Shown here in pieces: positions 35,082 through 45,674 of a stretch of 64,000 nt of DNA (positions are counted from its first letter, which is position 1; the number at the start of each line of letters is the position of its first letter). The stretch spans positions 62,001-126,000 of the forward strand of contig SUYC01000001.1 in the NCBI GenBank assembly GCA_015060625.1. Reading direction: 5' to 3'. The notes under the pieces are model-generated. The model did not search any database and was not told where the DNA came from. It saw only the letters and a list, made by a program, of their open reading frames with translations. This stretch comes from Xylanibacter ruminicola (GTDB lineage Bacteria > Bacteroidota > Bacteroidia > Bacteroidales > Bacteroidaceae). The position numbers were made by a program, and so were the translations under genes.

Positions 35082-36271
35082 AGAATTCAAGAATTGAAGA
35101 GTTGAAGTACTTAGCTTTGATATGGGAGATAGCTTTGCGTGAGATGAAGATTCTGAAAAAGAATCCCATGTATGGCTTCTGTATGGTGGTTTTCCCGCTG
35201 TTGACGATGGTGTTTTTTACATCGCTGCTCGACGATGGCCTGCCGCAGGACTTGCCTGTGGGTGTGGTTGATCTCGACAATACCTCGACTACCCGTGCGC
35301 TTACTCGTAAGCTCGATGGCTTTCAGAATTCGCGGGTAGTGGCTCATTTCCAGTCGGTTGCCGAGGCGCGTCATGCTATGCAGGAAAACGAGATCTACGG
35401 ATTCCTGTATTTCCCCAAGGGCACTACCAGTAATCTGATATCGGCTCGTCGGCCCAAGGTGTCGTTCTATTATAGTAATGTGTCATTATCGGGCGGCTCG
35501 ATGGTGATGAAGGATTTGAAAACCGTTTCAACCCTTGGTTCAGCAGCTGTAGGTATGGCCACGTTGCGTGCTAAAGGCGCTACCGACAAGCAGATTCAGG
35601 CTTTTTTGCAACCCATCCGTATCGACCTGCATCAGGTGGCCAATCCTTGGTCAAACTATAATGTGTATCTCTCTACCGTGTTTGTGCCTGGTGTGATGAT
35701 GCTCTTTATGTTTCTGATATCCGCCTATTCGTTGGGCATGGAACTGAAGTTTAATCGTGGTAAGGAGTGGATCGAAATGGCCGATGGTAAGATAGTTGTA
35801 GCCATCATTGGTAAGTATCTGCCACATATATTGGTATTCTTGCTGCTGATGTTTTTCTATCAGTTCTACATCTATCATGTGCTCCATTTCCCACACGTAG
35901 GCGGTTGGATGATGGTAGTCCTCCTGTCTTTACTTGGTGTGTTTGGGTCTATCGGATTTGGTATCTTTGCCTTTGGCCTGATGCCTTCGTTGCGCATGTC
36001 CATGAGTATCTGTTCGTTGTGGGGCGTTCTTAGTTTCTCGCTGGCGGGTTCTGCTTTCCCGGCTATGGGTATGGATGCACCTCTGCAGGCGCTCACGTGG
36101 CTATTCCCGTTGCGCCATTATTATATGCTATTCCAGATAACGGTATTTAATGGCTATCCGCTTATTGATGCCTGGTTCCATCTGGTAGCGCTGATAGGTT
36201 TCACGCTGATGCCTTGGTTTGTTATCAGTAAGGTTAAAAATGCTATGCTCACTTATGTCTATATTCCATAA
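35078..36271 (+). CDS. ABC transporter permease (YhhJ/DrrB-like); start uncertain
   Basis: PVGVVDLDNTSTTRALTRKLDGF; TM C-terminal half. The only early in-frame start candidates are TTG codons. Confidence 0.82.
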   Translation: MKNSRIEELKYLALIWEIALREMKILKKNPMYGFCMVVFPLLTMVFFTSLLDDGLPQDLPVGVVDLDNTSTTRALTRKLDGFQNSRVVAHFQSVAEARHAMQENEIYGFLYFPKGTTSNLISARRPKVSFYYSNVSLSGGSMVMKDLKTVSTLGSAAVGMATLRAKGATDKQIQAFLQPIRIDLHQVANPWSNYNVYLSTVFVPGVMMLFMFLISAYSLGMELKFNRGKEWIEMADGKIVVAIIGKYLPHILVFLLLMFFYQFYIYHVLHFPHVGGWMMVVLLSLLGVFGSIGFGIFAFGLMPSLRMSMSICSLWGVLSFSLAGSAFPAMGMDAPLQALTWLFPLRHYYMLFQITVFNGYPLIDAWFHLVALIGFTLMPWFVISKVKNAMLTYVYIP

Positions 36272-37460
36272 AATCATACAGGCTTTAGATGATGCCGCTT
36301 ATATCTGGCGACAGGAGTTCAAGCAGGTGCTTCGCGACGAGGGCGTGCTGATTTTCTGTGTCATTGTGCCTTTGGTTTATCCGCTGCTTTACTCGTGGGT
36401 TTATAATAATGAGACCGTTCGCGAGGTGCCTGTAGTAGTGGTCGATATGTCGCATTCGCATCAGTCGCGCCAGTTTATCCGCATGTGCGATGCTTCGCCC
36501 GATGTGAAGGTGATAAGTCATGCATTAGATTTAGACGAAGCAAAAAGCTTAGTGAGTCGGCAGGTAGCAAAGGGTATCTATTATATTCCCGAAGATTTTG
36601 CCACGAAGCTGAATCGCATGGAGCAATCCACCATTAGCGTGTATTGTGATATGGCGCTGATGCTTACCTATAAAGCTATTTATCAGACGGCGATGGCTGT
36701 GAGCACCAAGATGGGTGCTATGATGCAGGTGGCTTTGGCTGGTAACTATACTGCCCGTGAAGATGTGATAACTGTGAGCCCGCTCGAAGTAGAGGAGGTG
36801 CCGATGTTTAATCCACAAGGTGGTTATGGTACATCGATTTTGCCTGCCGTGCTGATGCTGATTATCCAGCAGACGTTGGCGCTTGGCATCGGCCTGGCTG
36901 CCGGTACGGCTCGCGAGTCAAATCCTGATGGCGATCTGGTACCTGCTCATCCCGCTTATTCGGGCATCTATCGTATCGTAGGTGGTAAAGCGCTTTGTTA
37001 TCTGATGGTGTATGCTGTTATGGGCACTTATCTGGTAGCGGTGGTGCCAAAGTTGTTTGGTTTTATGCAGTTGGCTCCTTGGCAGAATCTGATGGCTCTC
37101 ATGGTGCCTTATCTGTTGGCCTGTGTCTTCTTTGGCATGACGGTTTCGTGCATGGTGCGCTATCGCGAGAATGTGATTCTGCTGATGGTGTTCATCTCGT
37201 TGCCATTGCTGTTCCTGACGGGTGTTTCGTGGCCGCAAAGCAATATTCCTGGTGCATGGCAGGGCGTGTCGTGGATTTTCCCCAGTACTTTTGGTGTCAG
37301 AGCCTATGTGCGATTAAACAGTATGGGCGCCAGTATTGGTGATGTTACTTTCGAGTTGCGCTGTCTTTGGGTTCAGGTGGCTTTCTATTTTGGTATGGCG
37401 TGCCTGGTATATGGTCATCAGCTGCGTGAGACGCGCCGGCATTTACACATAACGGATTAG
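36255..37460 (+). CDS. ABC transporter permease (second subunit)
   Basis: Paralogous layout PVVVVDMSHSHQSRQFIRMCDASPDV; TM C-terminal half. Confidence 0.8.
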   Translation: MSIFHKIIQALDDAAYIWRQEFKQVLRDEGVLIFCVIVPLVYPLLYSWVYNNETVREVPVVVVDMSHSHQSRQFIRMCDASPDVKVISHALDLDEAKSLVSRQVAKGIYYIPEDFATKLNRMEQSTISVYCDMALMLTYKAIYQTAMAVSTKMGAMMQVALAGNYTAREDVITVSPLEVEEVPMFNPQGGYGTSILPAVLMLIIQQTLALGIGLAAGTARESNPDGDLVPAHPAYSGIYRIVGGKALCYLMVYAVMGTYLVAVVPKLFGFMQLAPWQNLMALMVPYLLACVFFGMTVSCMVRYRENVILLMVFISLPLLFLTGVSWPQSNIPGAWQGVSWIFPSTFGVRAYVRLNSMGASIGDVTFELRCLWVQVAFYFGMACLVYGHQLRETRRHLHITD

Positions 37461-37462
37461 AT

Positions 37463-38056
37463 ATGAGAAAGTGGTTGGTCATCGCATTAGTTTGTTTCGC
37501 CACCTGCCTCAAGGCGCAGGAGGCAGAGCGTGGTGTGTTGCTACAGCCCGATACCGCCTTCTCGTTACCCCCGCTAACGTATCGTGGCACAAAAGCCACC
37601 TATCCGTATATAGGACCGATGTACACCAGTTTGGGCAACTGGGAGCTGCATCCCGGACTGAATGCCTCATTCTCTGCTTCAGCCATCTTCGGGGTGGGCA
37701 AACATGCCAGCAGCGGCTTTGCCAATAGTGCGGCTGTGATGTATGCTGGGCAGTTGATGCCTAAACTCTCGTTCTCGATAGGTGGCTATAGCTCGTTTCT
37801 GGACTATGGGCGCCATCAGATGAAGGATGCCGGACTGACGGCTATGCTTAATTATCGCTTTGATGAGCATTGGGAGGCTGGCATTTTTGCACAGAAGTCG
37901 ATGATGCAACCACGTCTCCCGCTGCAGAATATGTGGTGGCTGGGTGAAGATTTTGGCGACAAGATTGGCGCCACGGTGAAGTATAACGTGAATCCGAACT
38001 TCAGTTTCCAACTGAGCGTTTGGAATCAGAGAAATGGGTTCGACAACAGATGGTAA
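37463..38056 (+). CDS. Putative outer-membrane protein
   Basis: Signal peptide; beta-strand-rich; overlaps truA start by 7 nt. Confidence 0.6.
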   Translation: MRKWLVIALVCFATCLKAQEAERGVLLQPDTAFSLPPLTYRGTKATYPYIGPMYTSLGNWELHPGLNASFSASAIFGVGKHASSGFANSAAVMYAGQLMPKLSFSIGGYSSFLDYGRHQMKDAGLTAMLNYRFDEHWEAGIFAQKSMMQPRLPLQNMWWLGEDFGDKIGATVKYNVNPNFSFQLSVWNQRNGFDNRW

Positions 38057-38784
38057 AAAGATATTTTATTTGGTTGAGTTATGATGGTACCAACTATCAT
38101 GGTTGGCAGGTGCAGCCTAACGGTATATCCGTTCAGGGCGAGCTGCAAAGGGTGCTCTCAACCTTACTCCGACAGGATATTAGTATTACGGGCGCAGGTC
38201 GCACGGATGCGGGGGTGCACGCCAGAGTGATGGTGGCGCATTTTGATTTTGAGGGCGAGGTGGACTGCCAGCAGTTGGCGTATAAGATGAATCGCATGCT
38301 GCCTCAGGATATCGTGGTTGATAGGATTGAGGAGGTTTCGATTGATATGCATGCCCGTTTCTCGGCTACCGAGCGCACATATCATTATTATATACACACG
38401 CGTAAGAGTCCGTTCGAGCGCCATTACTCGTGCGAGATTCACTATCCGCTCGATTTCGAGAAGATGAACGAGGCGGGTCGTATCCTGACTACTTATGAGG
38501 ATTTTGGTGCCTTCTGCAAGGCTCACTCGGATGTGAAGACCACCCTCTGCCACGTGACGCGGGCTGAATGGATACAAACGGGCGACACTACCTGGTATTT
38601 TGTGATTACGGCCAACAGATTTTTGCGTAACATGGTGCGTGCTGTGGTGGGCACATTGGTTGATGTGGGGCGCGGCCGACTGTCGCTTGAGGATTTCCGA
38701 AAGGTGATAGAAGGCAAGAAGCGTAGCGATGCGGGCGACTCGATGCCTGGCAACGCGCTCTTTCTGGAGGATGTGAAGTATTAG
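38050..38784 (+). CDS. truA: tRNA pseudouridine(38-40) synthase
   Basis: [50 protein letters not shown]. Confidence 0.95.
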   Translation: MVKRYFIWLSYDGTNYHGWQVQPNGISVQGELQRVLSTLLRQDISITGAGRTDAGVHARVMVAHFDFEGEVDCQQLAYKMNRMLPQDIVVDRIEEVSIDMHARFSATERTYHYYIHTRKSPFERHYSCEIHYPLDFEKMNEAGRILTTYEDFGAFCKAHSDVKTTLCHVTRAEWIQTGDTTWYFVITANRFLRNMVRAVVGTLVDVGRGRLSLEDFRKVIEGKKRSDAGDSMPGNALFLEDVKY

Positions 38785-38816
38785 GAGTTGAAAAATTGAA
38801 GTTTTTAGGATAAGAT

Positions 38817-39734
38817 ATGTGGTTATTTTTGGCTTTTATGTCGGCAGCTTTGTTGGGTTGCTATGATTCTTTGAAGAAACAGGCCCTGAAGGGTAATGCG
38901 GTTATTCCCGTGCTGTTTCTGAATACGTTGTTTTCGAGTTTGTTTTTCCTGCCATTTATTGTGTTGAGTGGTTCTACTCAGGTGCTTGATGGCAGTATAT
39001 TCCATGTGTCGTCTGGCGGCTGGGATATGCACAAGTATATCCTGCTCAAGTCGTTCATCGTTCTGTCGAGCTGGATTTTGGGCTATTTCGGCATGAAACA
39101 TCTGCCGCTCACAATCGTTGGACCTATCAACGCCACGCGCCCCGTGATGGTGCTGGTGGGTGCGTTGCTGGTGTTTGGTGAGCGCCTGAACCATTGGCAA
39201 TGGATAGGTGTGCTGTTGGCCATTGCCTCGTTTCTGCTGCTGAGTCGTAGTGGCAAGAAAGAGGGTATCGACTTTAAGCACAATAACTGGATATTCATGA
39301 TAGTTGGTGCTGCTGTATTGGGCGCTATAAGTGGACTGTATGATAAATTCCTGATGGCGCCTGTCGAGAACGGCGGCGTTGGGTTGGACCGTATGATGGT
39401 GCAGTCGTGGTACAACATCTACCAATGTTTCATGATGGGCGCTATGTTGTGGCTGCTGTGGTGGCCTAAGCACGAGCAAACTACACCATTCCATTGGTCG
39501 TGGTCGATAGTTGGAGTCAGTCTGTTTCTGAGTATAGCCGACTTTATGTATTTCTACTCGCTCTCGTTGCCCGAGGCTATGATTTCGATTGTGTCGATGA
39601 TTCGTCGCGGTAGTGTGATTGTGAGCTTTATGTTTGGTGCCATGTTCTTCCACGAGAAGAATCTCAAGGCCAAAGCCTTCGACCTCGCCCTCGTCCTCCT
39701 GGGAATGGTATTCCTCTACATCGGTAGCCGATAA
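38817..39734 (+). CDS. EamA/DMT-family transporter
   Basis: Ten hydrophobic segments; GPINATRPVMVLVGALLVFGERLNHWQWIGVLLAIASF. Confidence 0.82.
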   Translation: MWLFLAFMSAALLGCYDSLKKQALKGNAVIPVLFLNTLFSSLFFLPFIVLSGSTQVLDGSIFHVSSGGWDMHKYILLKSFIVLSSWILGYFGMKHLPLTIVGPINATRPVMVLVGALLVFGERLNHWQWIGVLLAIASFLLLSRSGKKEGIDFKHNNWIFMIVGAAVLGAISGLYDKFLMAPVENGGVGLDRMMVQSWYNIYQCFMMGAMLWLLWWPKHEQTTPFHWSWSIVGVSLFLSIADFMYFYSLSLPEAMISIVSMIRRGSVIVSFMFGAMFFHEKNLKAKAFDLALVLLGMVFLYIGSR

Positions 39735-39737
39735 ATT

Positions 39738-42700
39738 TTATTTCTTCTTGCGGCGCTTTTTGGTTGAGAAAAGGTCGCGGAGACCATTGAAGTCTTTCTT
39801 CATGATGAGTCCGATGCCCTGTGTGTTCAGACTCGACTTGGTGAAGTAGCGGTCGTTGGTCTGGTTATATACCTTCAGCGCCAGGTTGCCGTTGGGGTAG
39901 AGGAGATACTGCACGTCGAAGTCGCCGATAAACGACGGGTTGGCCTGTGTGGCGTTGTCGCGATAGCCAAACTGTCCGTTAAGCAGCAATCGGTTGTTCA
40001 GCATGCGCCCGTTGATGATACCCTCGTACTCGGCATTATGCCAGCCCTCGTTACCGGTAGAGATGTTGGCACCGAAGTTCCAGTTGTCGTTTTTGATAAA
40101 CTGGTTGATGAGCGTGTTGATTTGCGACGAGAGTGTGCCCGACAGAAAACTCTGCATGGCCAGCGATGTCTGGTCGGCACGTTCGCCTGTGGCGCTGGTG
40201 CTGTTGTTGGCTCCCTGATTGTAGAATCGGCCGATAGCCAACAGATACACCACCTGTTGGTTCATCTCCTGCTGTCCGTTGATGACTGAGCGCACCATCT
40301 GCTGTTCGTCGGCATTTACCGTCGGCATCTCCAGGTCGAAGTCAACCTGTGGTGCTGCTGGCTGTCCGCCGATGTTCATCAAGCAGTTCACGCGGATGGT
40401 ATTGCTGCTGAACGAGTTGCCGATATTTAGGTCCGACAGGCTCACGCCGCTCACGGTATATACCGCCTGCAGGTTGAGTGCTGCCTGATAAGGATCGCCA
40501 CCAAACACGATGGTTCCACCACGGTTGAACGTAAAGTTCTTCTTGATGATATTCTGGATGGTGATGCCGTAGGTGCCATGATCTACGGTATAGGTACCAA
40601 ACATGTTAAACGAGCCCTTGTTGTGGAACGATGCGCGTATCGAACCGTTACCATAAAGGGTGATGTAATCCTTGGTGCCTTCGTCCATCAACAGTTTCAG
40701 AGCGGCGTCGGGGGTGGCATTAATCTGGAAGTTGATGTAGATGTCGGTATCGTCGGCACGCGAATTCGCGCGCTCTGGGCTAGCCGTACTAGCCGGGCTT
40801 GTCGTACTAGTCTGGCCGGCGTCGCCGGCCTCCCACGAGATAAACTCCTGGTTGCTGATGGCATCTGGGCTGGCGGCATTATACACGAATACCGTGCCGG
40901 ACTGTGGCGTCACATTACAGTCGATGATCACATCGTTTCCATGACCGCTGATTGATACGTTGCCGGCAGCATAAACGGTACCGTAGAATGATGATTCGCT
41001 ACCGTCGGGATTCGAGAAATCCTTAAAGTCGTAAGCCAGCAGGTTATCGGTTTCCACAAACAGGTCGAAACTCAGGTTGGTCAGACTCTGGTGGTGTATG
41101 CCGCCCGAGAGTGTAGCCTTATTGCCCAAAGCATCGTAGATGGCCATGTGGCGCAGTTCAATTTCGTTGGGCACCATCACTACGGTGTCGCGCACCAACT
41201 TATAAGTGGTGTTCAGCGGCGTAACGGTAGCTTCGCCATCCACAATCAGCTTACCCGTCAGATTGATGTCGTCGAGTTTGCCAGCCACACGTGCCAGGCC
41301 TTCGCCGCGACCGGTAATGCTTGAGAGGAAGCTCTTGGTGAAGTTGTGCATGAACTCGATGCTGGTGCCATCGGCTTCGATAGCCAAGTCGATTTTGTTA
41401 TGTACGGGCGATACGTAGCCGTTGATACGGGTTTGGGCATCAGGTCCGTCGTCGGCTACAGCATGTATGTCAATCTGCTGCGCTTCGTGGTTCCAGTTGG
41501 CAAGGGCATGCAGCACCCCCATCCGTCCGCGTTCAAACTTAAATTCATCTACGGTCAGGTCGGCATTGGCCTTGAACTCGTCAAAGAGCGACCAGGCGCG
41601 TGCCTTACCGGTAGCTTTTCCGCTGAACTCAACGCTGTGAAAGTTTACCAGGTCGAGGATATAGCCCACCTCCACGTCGCGTAAATCTACGGTGAGCGAG
41701 TCGGTCGCATTTTTCGATGCGATGCCGTCTATGATGATATGCTGGCGTCCGTGCTGAACGGAGAAGTGGTCAACCAGCATGAATTTGTCGCTATAGAGAA
41801 TGTCGGATGGCTCAACATCCCAACCTTCGCCTCGCAGAATGATGTGTGATGGCATGAAGCGCAGGTGAGCCTCGGGCTTGTTGGTCACGTTGTGATACAG
41901 CTGCATGATGGTGTTCAGCTCGCCGCTCATATGCTCGCTCTCGTTGTGGTTGTCCCAGAAGAGCGATGTGGTGAGATTGTTGTTGGCTGCATGGGCCGAC
42001 AGTCCCAGGTCGAGGTGCTGTCCGTTGTCCATCTGTTTCCGTATGTTCAGGTTGCAGCGCATGGTGTCGGCTGGCGACGAGATATTCACGAAGCCGTCGC
42101 TATACCACGAGCCGTTGTAGGCAAACGATGGGATTGTGCCGTTCAGATATAGCTCGTTGGTAAAGTCGTTAACTCGGGCTTGCAGGGTTACGGGCTGGTT
42201 CAGCTGCAGGTCGATATTAAACACCCGTCGCAACCAGTCGCTCTTGCTCACCATCAGGCGCAGCGCAAAGTTGTTGTTGGTCTTCGTCGTAGCTGCTGGC
42301 AGAATGGGTAGGGTGGGCAGCTTGCTCTTCAGCAGGTTGACAAACGAACCAGCCAGCGTTTTAAAGTCGAACTGTCCTTTCAGCTCAGCATCGGCAAAGT
42401 CGCTCTTGATGGTTAGAAAGTGGATACCATTCTTTCGACCGGTGGTGATGTTCAGATTATCCAGCCTGTAAGCAGGATGATGCTCGGTGGCTGAGATGTT
42501 GAAATGGCTCAGTCGCAGATTGCCTTGTGCATCATTCAGGTTGTGAGCAGCCAGGTCGGCTTCCAATTGTCCGCTCAGCGTGGCGCCCTCCCATTGGTCG
42601 GTCAGATGCAGGGCCTGCGGGTTATATCGCTCTATGTTAGCCTGCAGTTTGATGCTGTTGAGAGTTTTGTCGTTCAGGTGCTGGTCGGACAACTCTGCTT

Positions 42701-44180
42701 GAATCTGTGCCTCGATGTTGGGGTCGTTAATATCAAAGTTGCCTGTGATTAAACCTTGATTATAGCCGCCGTTGATGGCCAGGTTATGATAGGTGTAACC
42801 CTTGTATTCGAAATCGCTGATGATGCCTTCCACATTCACGTCGGGCTTCTGCCCCTCGTGCAGCTGACCGTTCAGGGCCAGGGTGGTGGATAGCTTGCCA
42901 AGGTCGTTGCTGGCTAATAGTGATTGCAGATTCAGCGAGGCTAATTCTATGGTGCCAGTAAACGATTGGTTGGCAGCTAGGTTCATATCTACTTTGGCGT
43001 CGCCTGCTTCAGTATGCACATCTGCTTGCAGGTTGCCAGCCCCTTGCTGGTTGCGTTCGGTTTCAGCCGAAATCTGTACACTTCCCAACCGTGTTAGCTC
43101 TGTAGGAATCTCCGAGAAGGTGCTGGCGAGCGTGGCCAGATAGCTCTCCGAAACTGCCAGTCTGTCCAGCTGTATGTGCCACGATGGTTGCTTCTGCCAG
43201 TTGCTCACCCAACCATGGGCGTTGATGTCGAGCAGGTGGTCGGCTGCCGATACCTGCAGGTTGGGAATGGCAACTTTGGTTTCGGAGCCATTAAAGCTGG
43301 TGTTGATGGAAATACGATTTGATAATCCCTTTAGTTTTGGAATGAAATAGCTTAGTTTTGAGGGAGTTATGCTGGTGTTCGAAATCTTTCCTTGATAAGC
43401 TAATGAACCCTTCTGCAGTCCGCTGTCGGTCATCAGATAGGTGGCACTCAGGGTGTCGATTTGCAAGCGCGACTGTGGCAACTCAACCAGTAAATCCTCC
43501 AGTTGCGACTGTTTCCTGCCTGCTGCCAGATGGAATTTTAAACGCTTAATCACCAGTCCGCAGCGCTCCTTCAGTTCCAGGCGTTTCACGTTCAGGTTCA
43601 GCGAGTCGTCGGTTAGCGCCTTCAGGTTGATGTGGGCGCTCAGGTCGCTAATCTTCAGGTGCGAAGGATTAAACACCCCGATGGTTGCAGCCTTGTATTT
43701 CTCGTCGTACGTCAGACTTGTGCGCCGGATGATGAGCGAGCTGATTCGCAGGTCGAGTGGGGTATGGCTGGTTGTATCTTTCGATGCCAGCGAGTCGAGC
43801 ACAAACTGAAAATTGGTCTGACTGCGTTCGTTCTCCTTATATAATATAAAATGTGCACCAAACAACTGTGCCGACGATATGGATATCCTGCCATCCAGCA
43901 GGGGTAGCAGTTCCAGTCGTACCGACAGTCGCCCCACGCGCAGCATGTCCTGCTGCTGTTGGTCCTTGATGCGCACATCGTCGATAATCACGCGATTTAA
44001 TAATCCCAGATCCACTCGCCCGATGCTTACCTGGGTGCCCAATTTTTGGGCAATAGCATCAGCCACCTTGCTTCCAAGGTAGTTCTGTGCCTGTGGTATA
44101 TATGAGACGGTCATGAGTGCCACATTGAGTATGATGACACCCCAAATTGTCCAACTAACGAATCTTTTGAGTAACTTCAC
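39738..44180 (-). CDS. tamB: Translocation/assembly module TamB-like
   Basis: 1480 aa, N-terminal TM anchor, C-terminal DUF490-like IVFGGDPYQAALNLQAVYTV and VYLLAIGRF. Confidence 0.85.
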   Translation of the reverse strand: MKLLKRFVSWTIWGVIILNVALMTVSYIPQAQNYLGSKVADAIAQKLGTQVSIGRVDLGLLNRVIIDDVRIKDQQQQDMLRVGRLSVRLELLPLLDGRISISSAQLFGAHFILYKENERSQTNFQFVLDSLASKDTTSHTPLDLRISSLIIRRTSLTYDEKYKAATIGVFNPSHLKISDLSAHINLKALTDDSLNLNVKRLELKERCGLVIKRLKFHLAAGRKQSQLEDLLVELPQSRLQIDTLSATYLMTDSGLQKGSLAYQGKISNTSITPSKLSYFIPKLKGLSNRISINTSFNGSETKVAIPNLQVSAADHLLDINAHGWVSNWQKQPSWHIQLDRLAVSESYLATLASTFSEIPTELTRLGSVQISAETERNQQGAGNLQADVHTEAGDAKVDMNLAANQSFTGTIELASLNLQSLLASNDLGKLSTTLALNGQLHEGQKPDVNVEGIISDFEYKGYTYHNLAINGGYNQGLITGNFDINDPNIEAQIQAELSDQHLNDKTLNSIKLQANIERYNPQALHLTDQWEGATLSGQLEADLAAHNLNDAQGNLRLSHFNISATEHHPAYRLDNLNITTGRKNGIHFLTIKSDFADAELKGQFDFKTLAGSFVNLLKSKLPTLPILPAATTKTNNNFALRLMVSKSDWLRRVFNIDLQLNQPVTLQARVNDFTNELYLNGTIPSFAYNGSWYSDGFVNISSPADTMRCNLNIRKQMDNGQHLDLGLSAHAANNNLTTSLFWDNHNESEHMSGELNTIMQLYHNVTNKPEAHLRFMPSHIILRGEGWDVEPSDILYSDKFMLVDHFSVQHGRQHIIIDGIASKNATDSLTVDLRDVEVGYILDLVNFHSVEFSGKATGKARAWSLFDEFKANADLTVDEFKFERGRMGVLHALANWNHEAQQIDIHAVADDGPDAQTRINGYVSPVHNKIDLAIEADGTSIEFMHNFTKSFLSSITGRGEGLARVAGKLDDINLTGKLIVDGEATVTPLNTTYKLVRDTVVMVPNEIELRHMAIYDALGNKATLSGGIHHQSLTNLSFDLFVETDNLLAYDFKDFSNPDGSESSFYGTVYAAGNVSISGHGNDVIIDCNVTPQSGTVFVYNAASPDAISNQEFISWEAGDAGQTSTTSPASTASPERANSRADDTDIYINFQINATPDAALKLLMDEGTKDYITLYGNGSIRASFHNKGSFNMFGTYTVDHGTYGITIQNIIKKNFTFNRGGTIVFGGDPYQAALNLQAVYTVSGVSLSDLNIGNSFSSNTIRVNCLMNIGGQPAAPQVDFDLEMPTVNADEQQMVRSVINGQQEMNQQVVYLLAIGRFYNQGANNSTSATGERADQTSLAMQSFLSGTLSSQINTLINQFIKNDNWNFGANISTGNEGWHNAEYEGIINGRMLNNRLLLNGQFGYRDNATQANPSFIGDFDVQYLLYPNGNLALKVYNQTNDRYFTKSSLNTQGIGLIMKKDFNGLRDLFSTKKRRKKK

Positions 44181-44303
44181 GAGGCAAAATTACGACTTTT
44201 TGTCGTGATTTGGGCTTTTTTTTTCCATTATTTGATTAAATGTGGCTTTTTTTATGTAATTTTGCACTCGCAACGACACTATTCAATAAATTTTCTGATA
44301 TAA

Positions 44304-45647
44304 ATGGCAAATGTGATTAAGTTACACAAAGGCTTAGACATTACCCTTGAGGGCAAGGCCGAGGAGAAAAAAATCCAGCTGAAATCGAACGGCAAGTTTG
44401 CACTTGTTCCCGACGATTTTGAGGGTGTGACTCCAAAGGTTGTTGTCAAGGAGGGCGATCATGTCAAGGCCGGGGATGCCTTGTTTGTTAACAAGCTGTA
44501 TCCCGAGGTGAAGTTTGCCTCGCCAGTAAGCGGAACCGTTCGCGAGGTGGTGCGTGGTGAACGTAGAAAAGTGCTCTGCGTGCGAGTGGATGCCGATGAC
44601 ACGCAGGCTTATGTAGATTTCGGCAAGAAGGACGTCAGCAAGCTTGCGGGCGATCAAGTGATTAATGCGCTGTTAGAGGCTGGTATCTTCGGATACATCA
44701 ACCAGTTGCCTTATGCTGTGTCAACCAATCCTAGTGTGCAGCCTAAGGCAATTTTCGTATCGGCTCTGAGAGACAAGCCTCTGGCTGCCGACTTCGAGTT
44801 TGAGGTAAAGGGCCAGGAGCAGGATTTCCAGACTGGTTTGACTGCCCTCTCAAAGATTGCTAAGACTTATCTGGGTGTTGGTGTAGGCTCACAGCTTGAG
44901 GGTGTGAAGGATGTCGAGGTGAACGTGTTCGACGGAAAGTGCCCTGCAGGTAATGTGGGTGTGCAGGTGAACCATATCGACCCTGTGAACAAGGGCGAGG
45001 TGGTTTGGACCATCGGCGACCCCTCGGTAGTGCTGTTCATCGGCCGCCTGTTCAATACAGGTAAGGTGGACTTGCGCCGCACGGTAGCCCTTTGTGGTAG
45101 CGAGGTGAAGAATCCTGCCTACGTGGACATGCTGGTGGGCGAGGAGCTTTCAACCCTGCTCAGCAACAGCTATGACGCCCAGAAGAGTGTGCGCATCATT
45201 AATGGTAACGTGCTGACAGGCTGCCCCACAACAAAGGATGGATTCCTGGGTGCCCACACCAGCGAGGTGACCGTTATCCCCGAGGGTAACGATGCCGACG
45301 AGATGCTGGGATGGATTCTGCCACGCTTTAAGCAGTTCTCTGTCAACCGCAGCTATTTCTCATGGCTGTGCGGCAAGAAGAAGTATGCACTCGATGCCCG
45401 TGTGAAGGGTGGTGAGCGCCACATGATTATGAGTGGCGAGTACGACAAGGTGCTGCCCATGGATATCTATGGTGAGTATCTCATCAAGGCCATCATCGCT
45501 GGTGATATCGACCGCCAGGAGGCACTTGGCATCTACGAGGTGAGCCCAGAGGATTTTGCGCTGGCCGAGTTCGTGGATAGCTCTAAGTTAGAATTGCAAC
45601 GCATTGTACGTGAGGGCCTTAACATCCTCCGCAAGGAAAATGCTTAA
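44304..45647 (+). CDS. nqrA: Na+-translocating NADH:quinone reductase subunit A
   Basis: KLHKGLDITLEGKAE; first gene of a six-gene nqr operon. Confidence 0.95.
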   Translation: MANVIKLHKGLDITLEGKAEEKKIQLKSNGKFALVPDDFEGVTPKVVVKEGDHVKAGDALFVNKLYPEVKFASPVSGTVREVVRGERRKVLCVRVDADDTQAYVDFGKKDVSKLAGDQVINALLEAGIFGYINQLPYAVSTNPSVQPKAIFVSALRDKPLAADFEFEVKGQEQDFQTGLTALSKIAKTYLGVGVGSQLEGVKDVEVNVFDGKCPAGNVGVQVNHIDPVNKGEVVWTIGDPSVVLFIGRLFNTGKVDLRRTVALCGSEVKNPAYVDMLVGEELSTLLSNSYDAQKSVRIINGNVLTGCPTTKDGFLGAHTSEVTVIPEGNDADEMLGWILPRFKQFSVNRSYFSWLCGKKKYALDARVKGGERHMIMSGEYDKVLPMDIYGEYLIKAIIAGDIDRQEALGIYEVSPEDFALAEFVDSSKLELQRIVREGLNILRKENA

Positions 45648-45674
45648 TGTTCAATGTTCTATGTTCAATAAAAT

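Noticed and set aside
38823-39653. 276-aa minus-strand ORF
   Set aside because: Antisense to the EamA transporter; low-complexity His/Gln/Thr composition.
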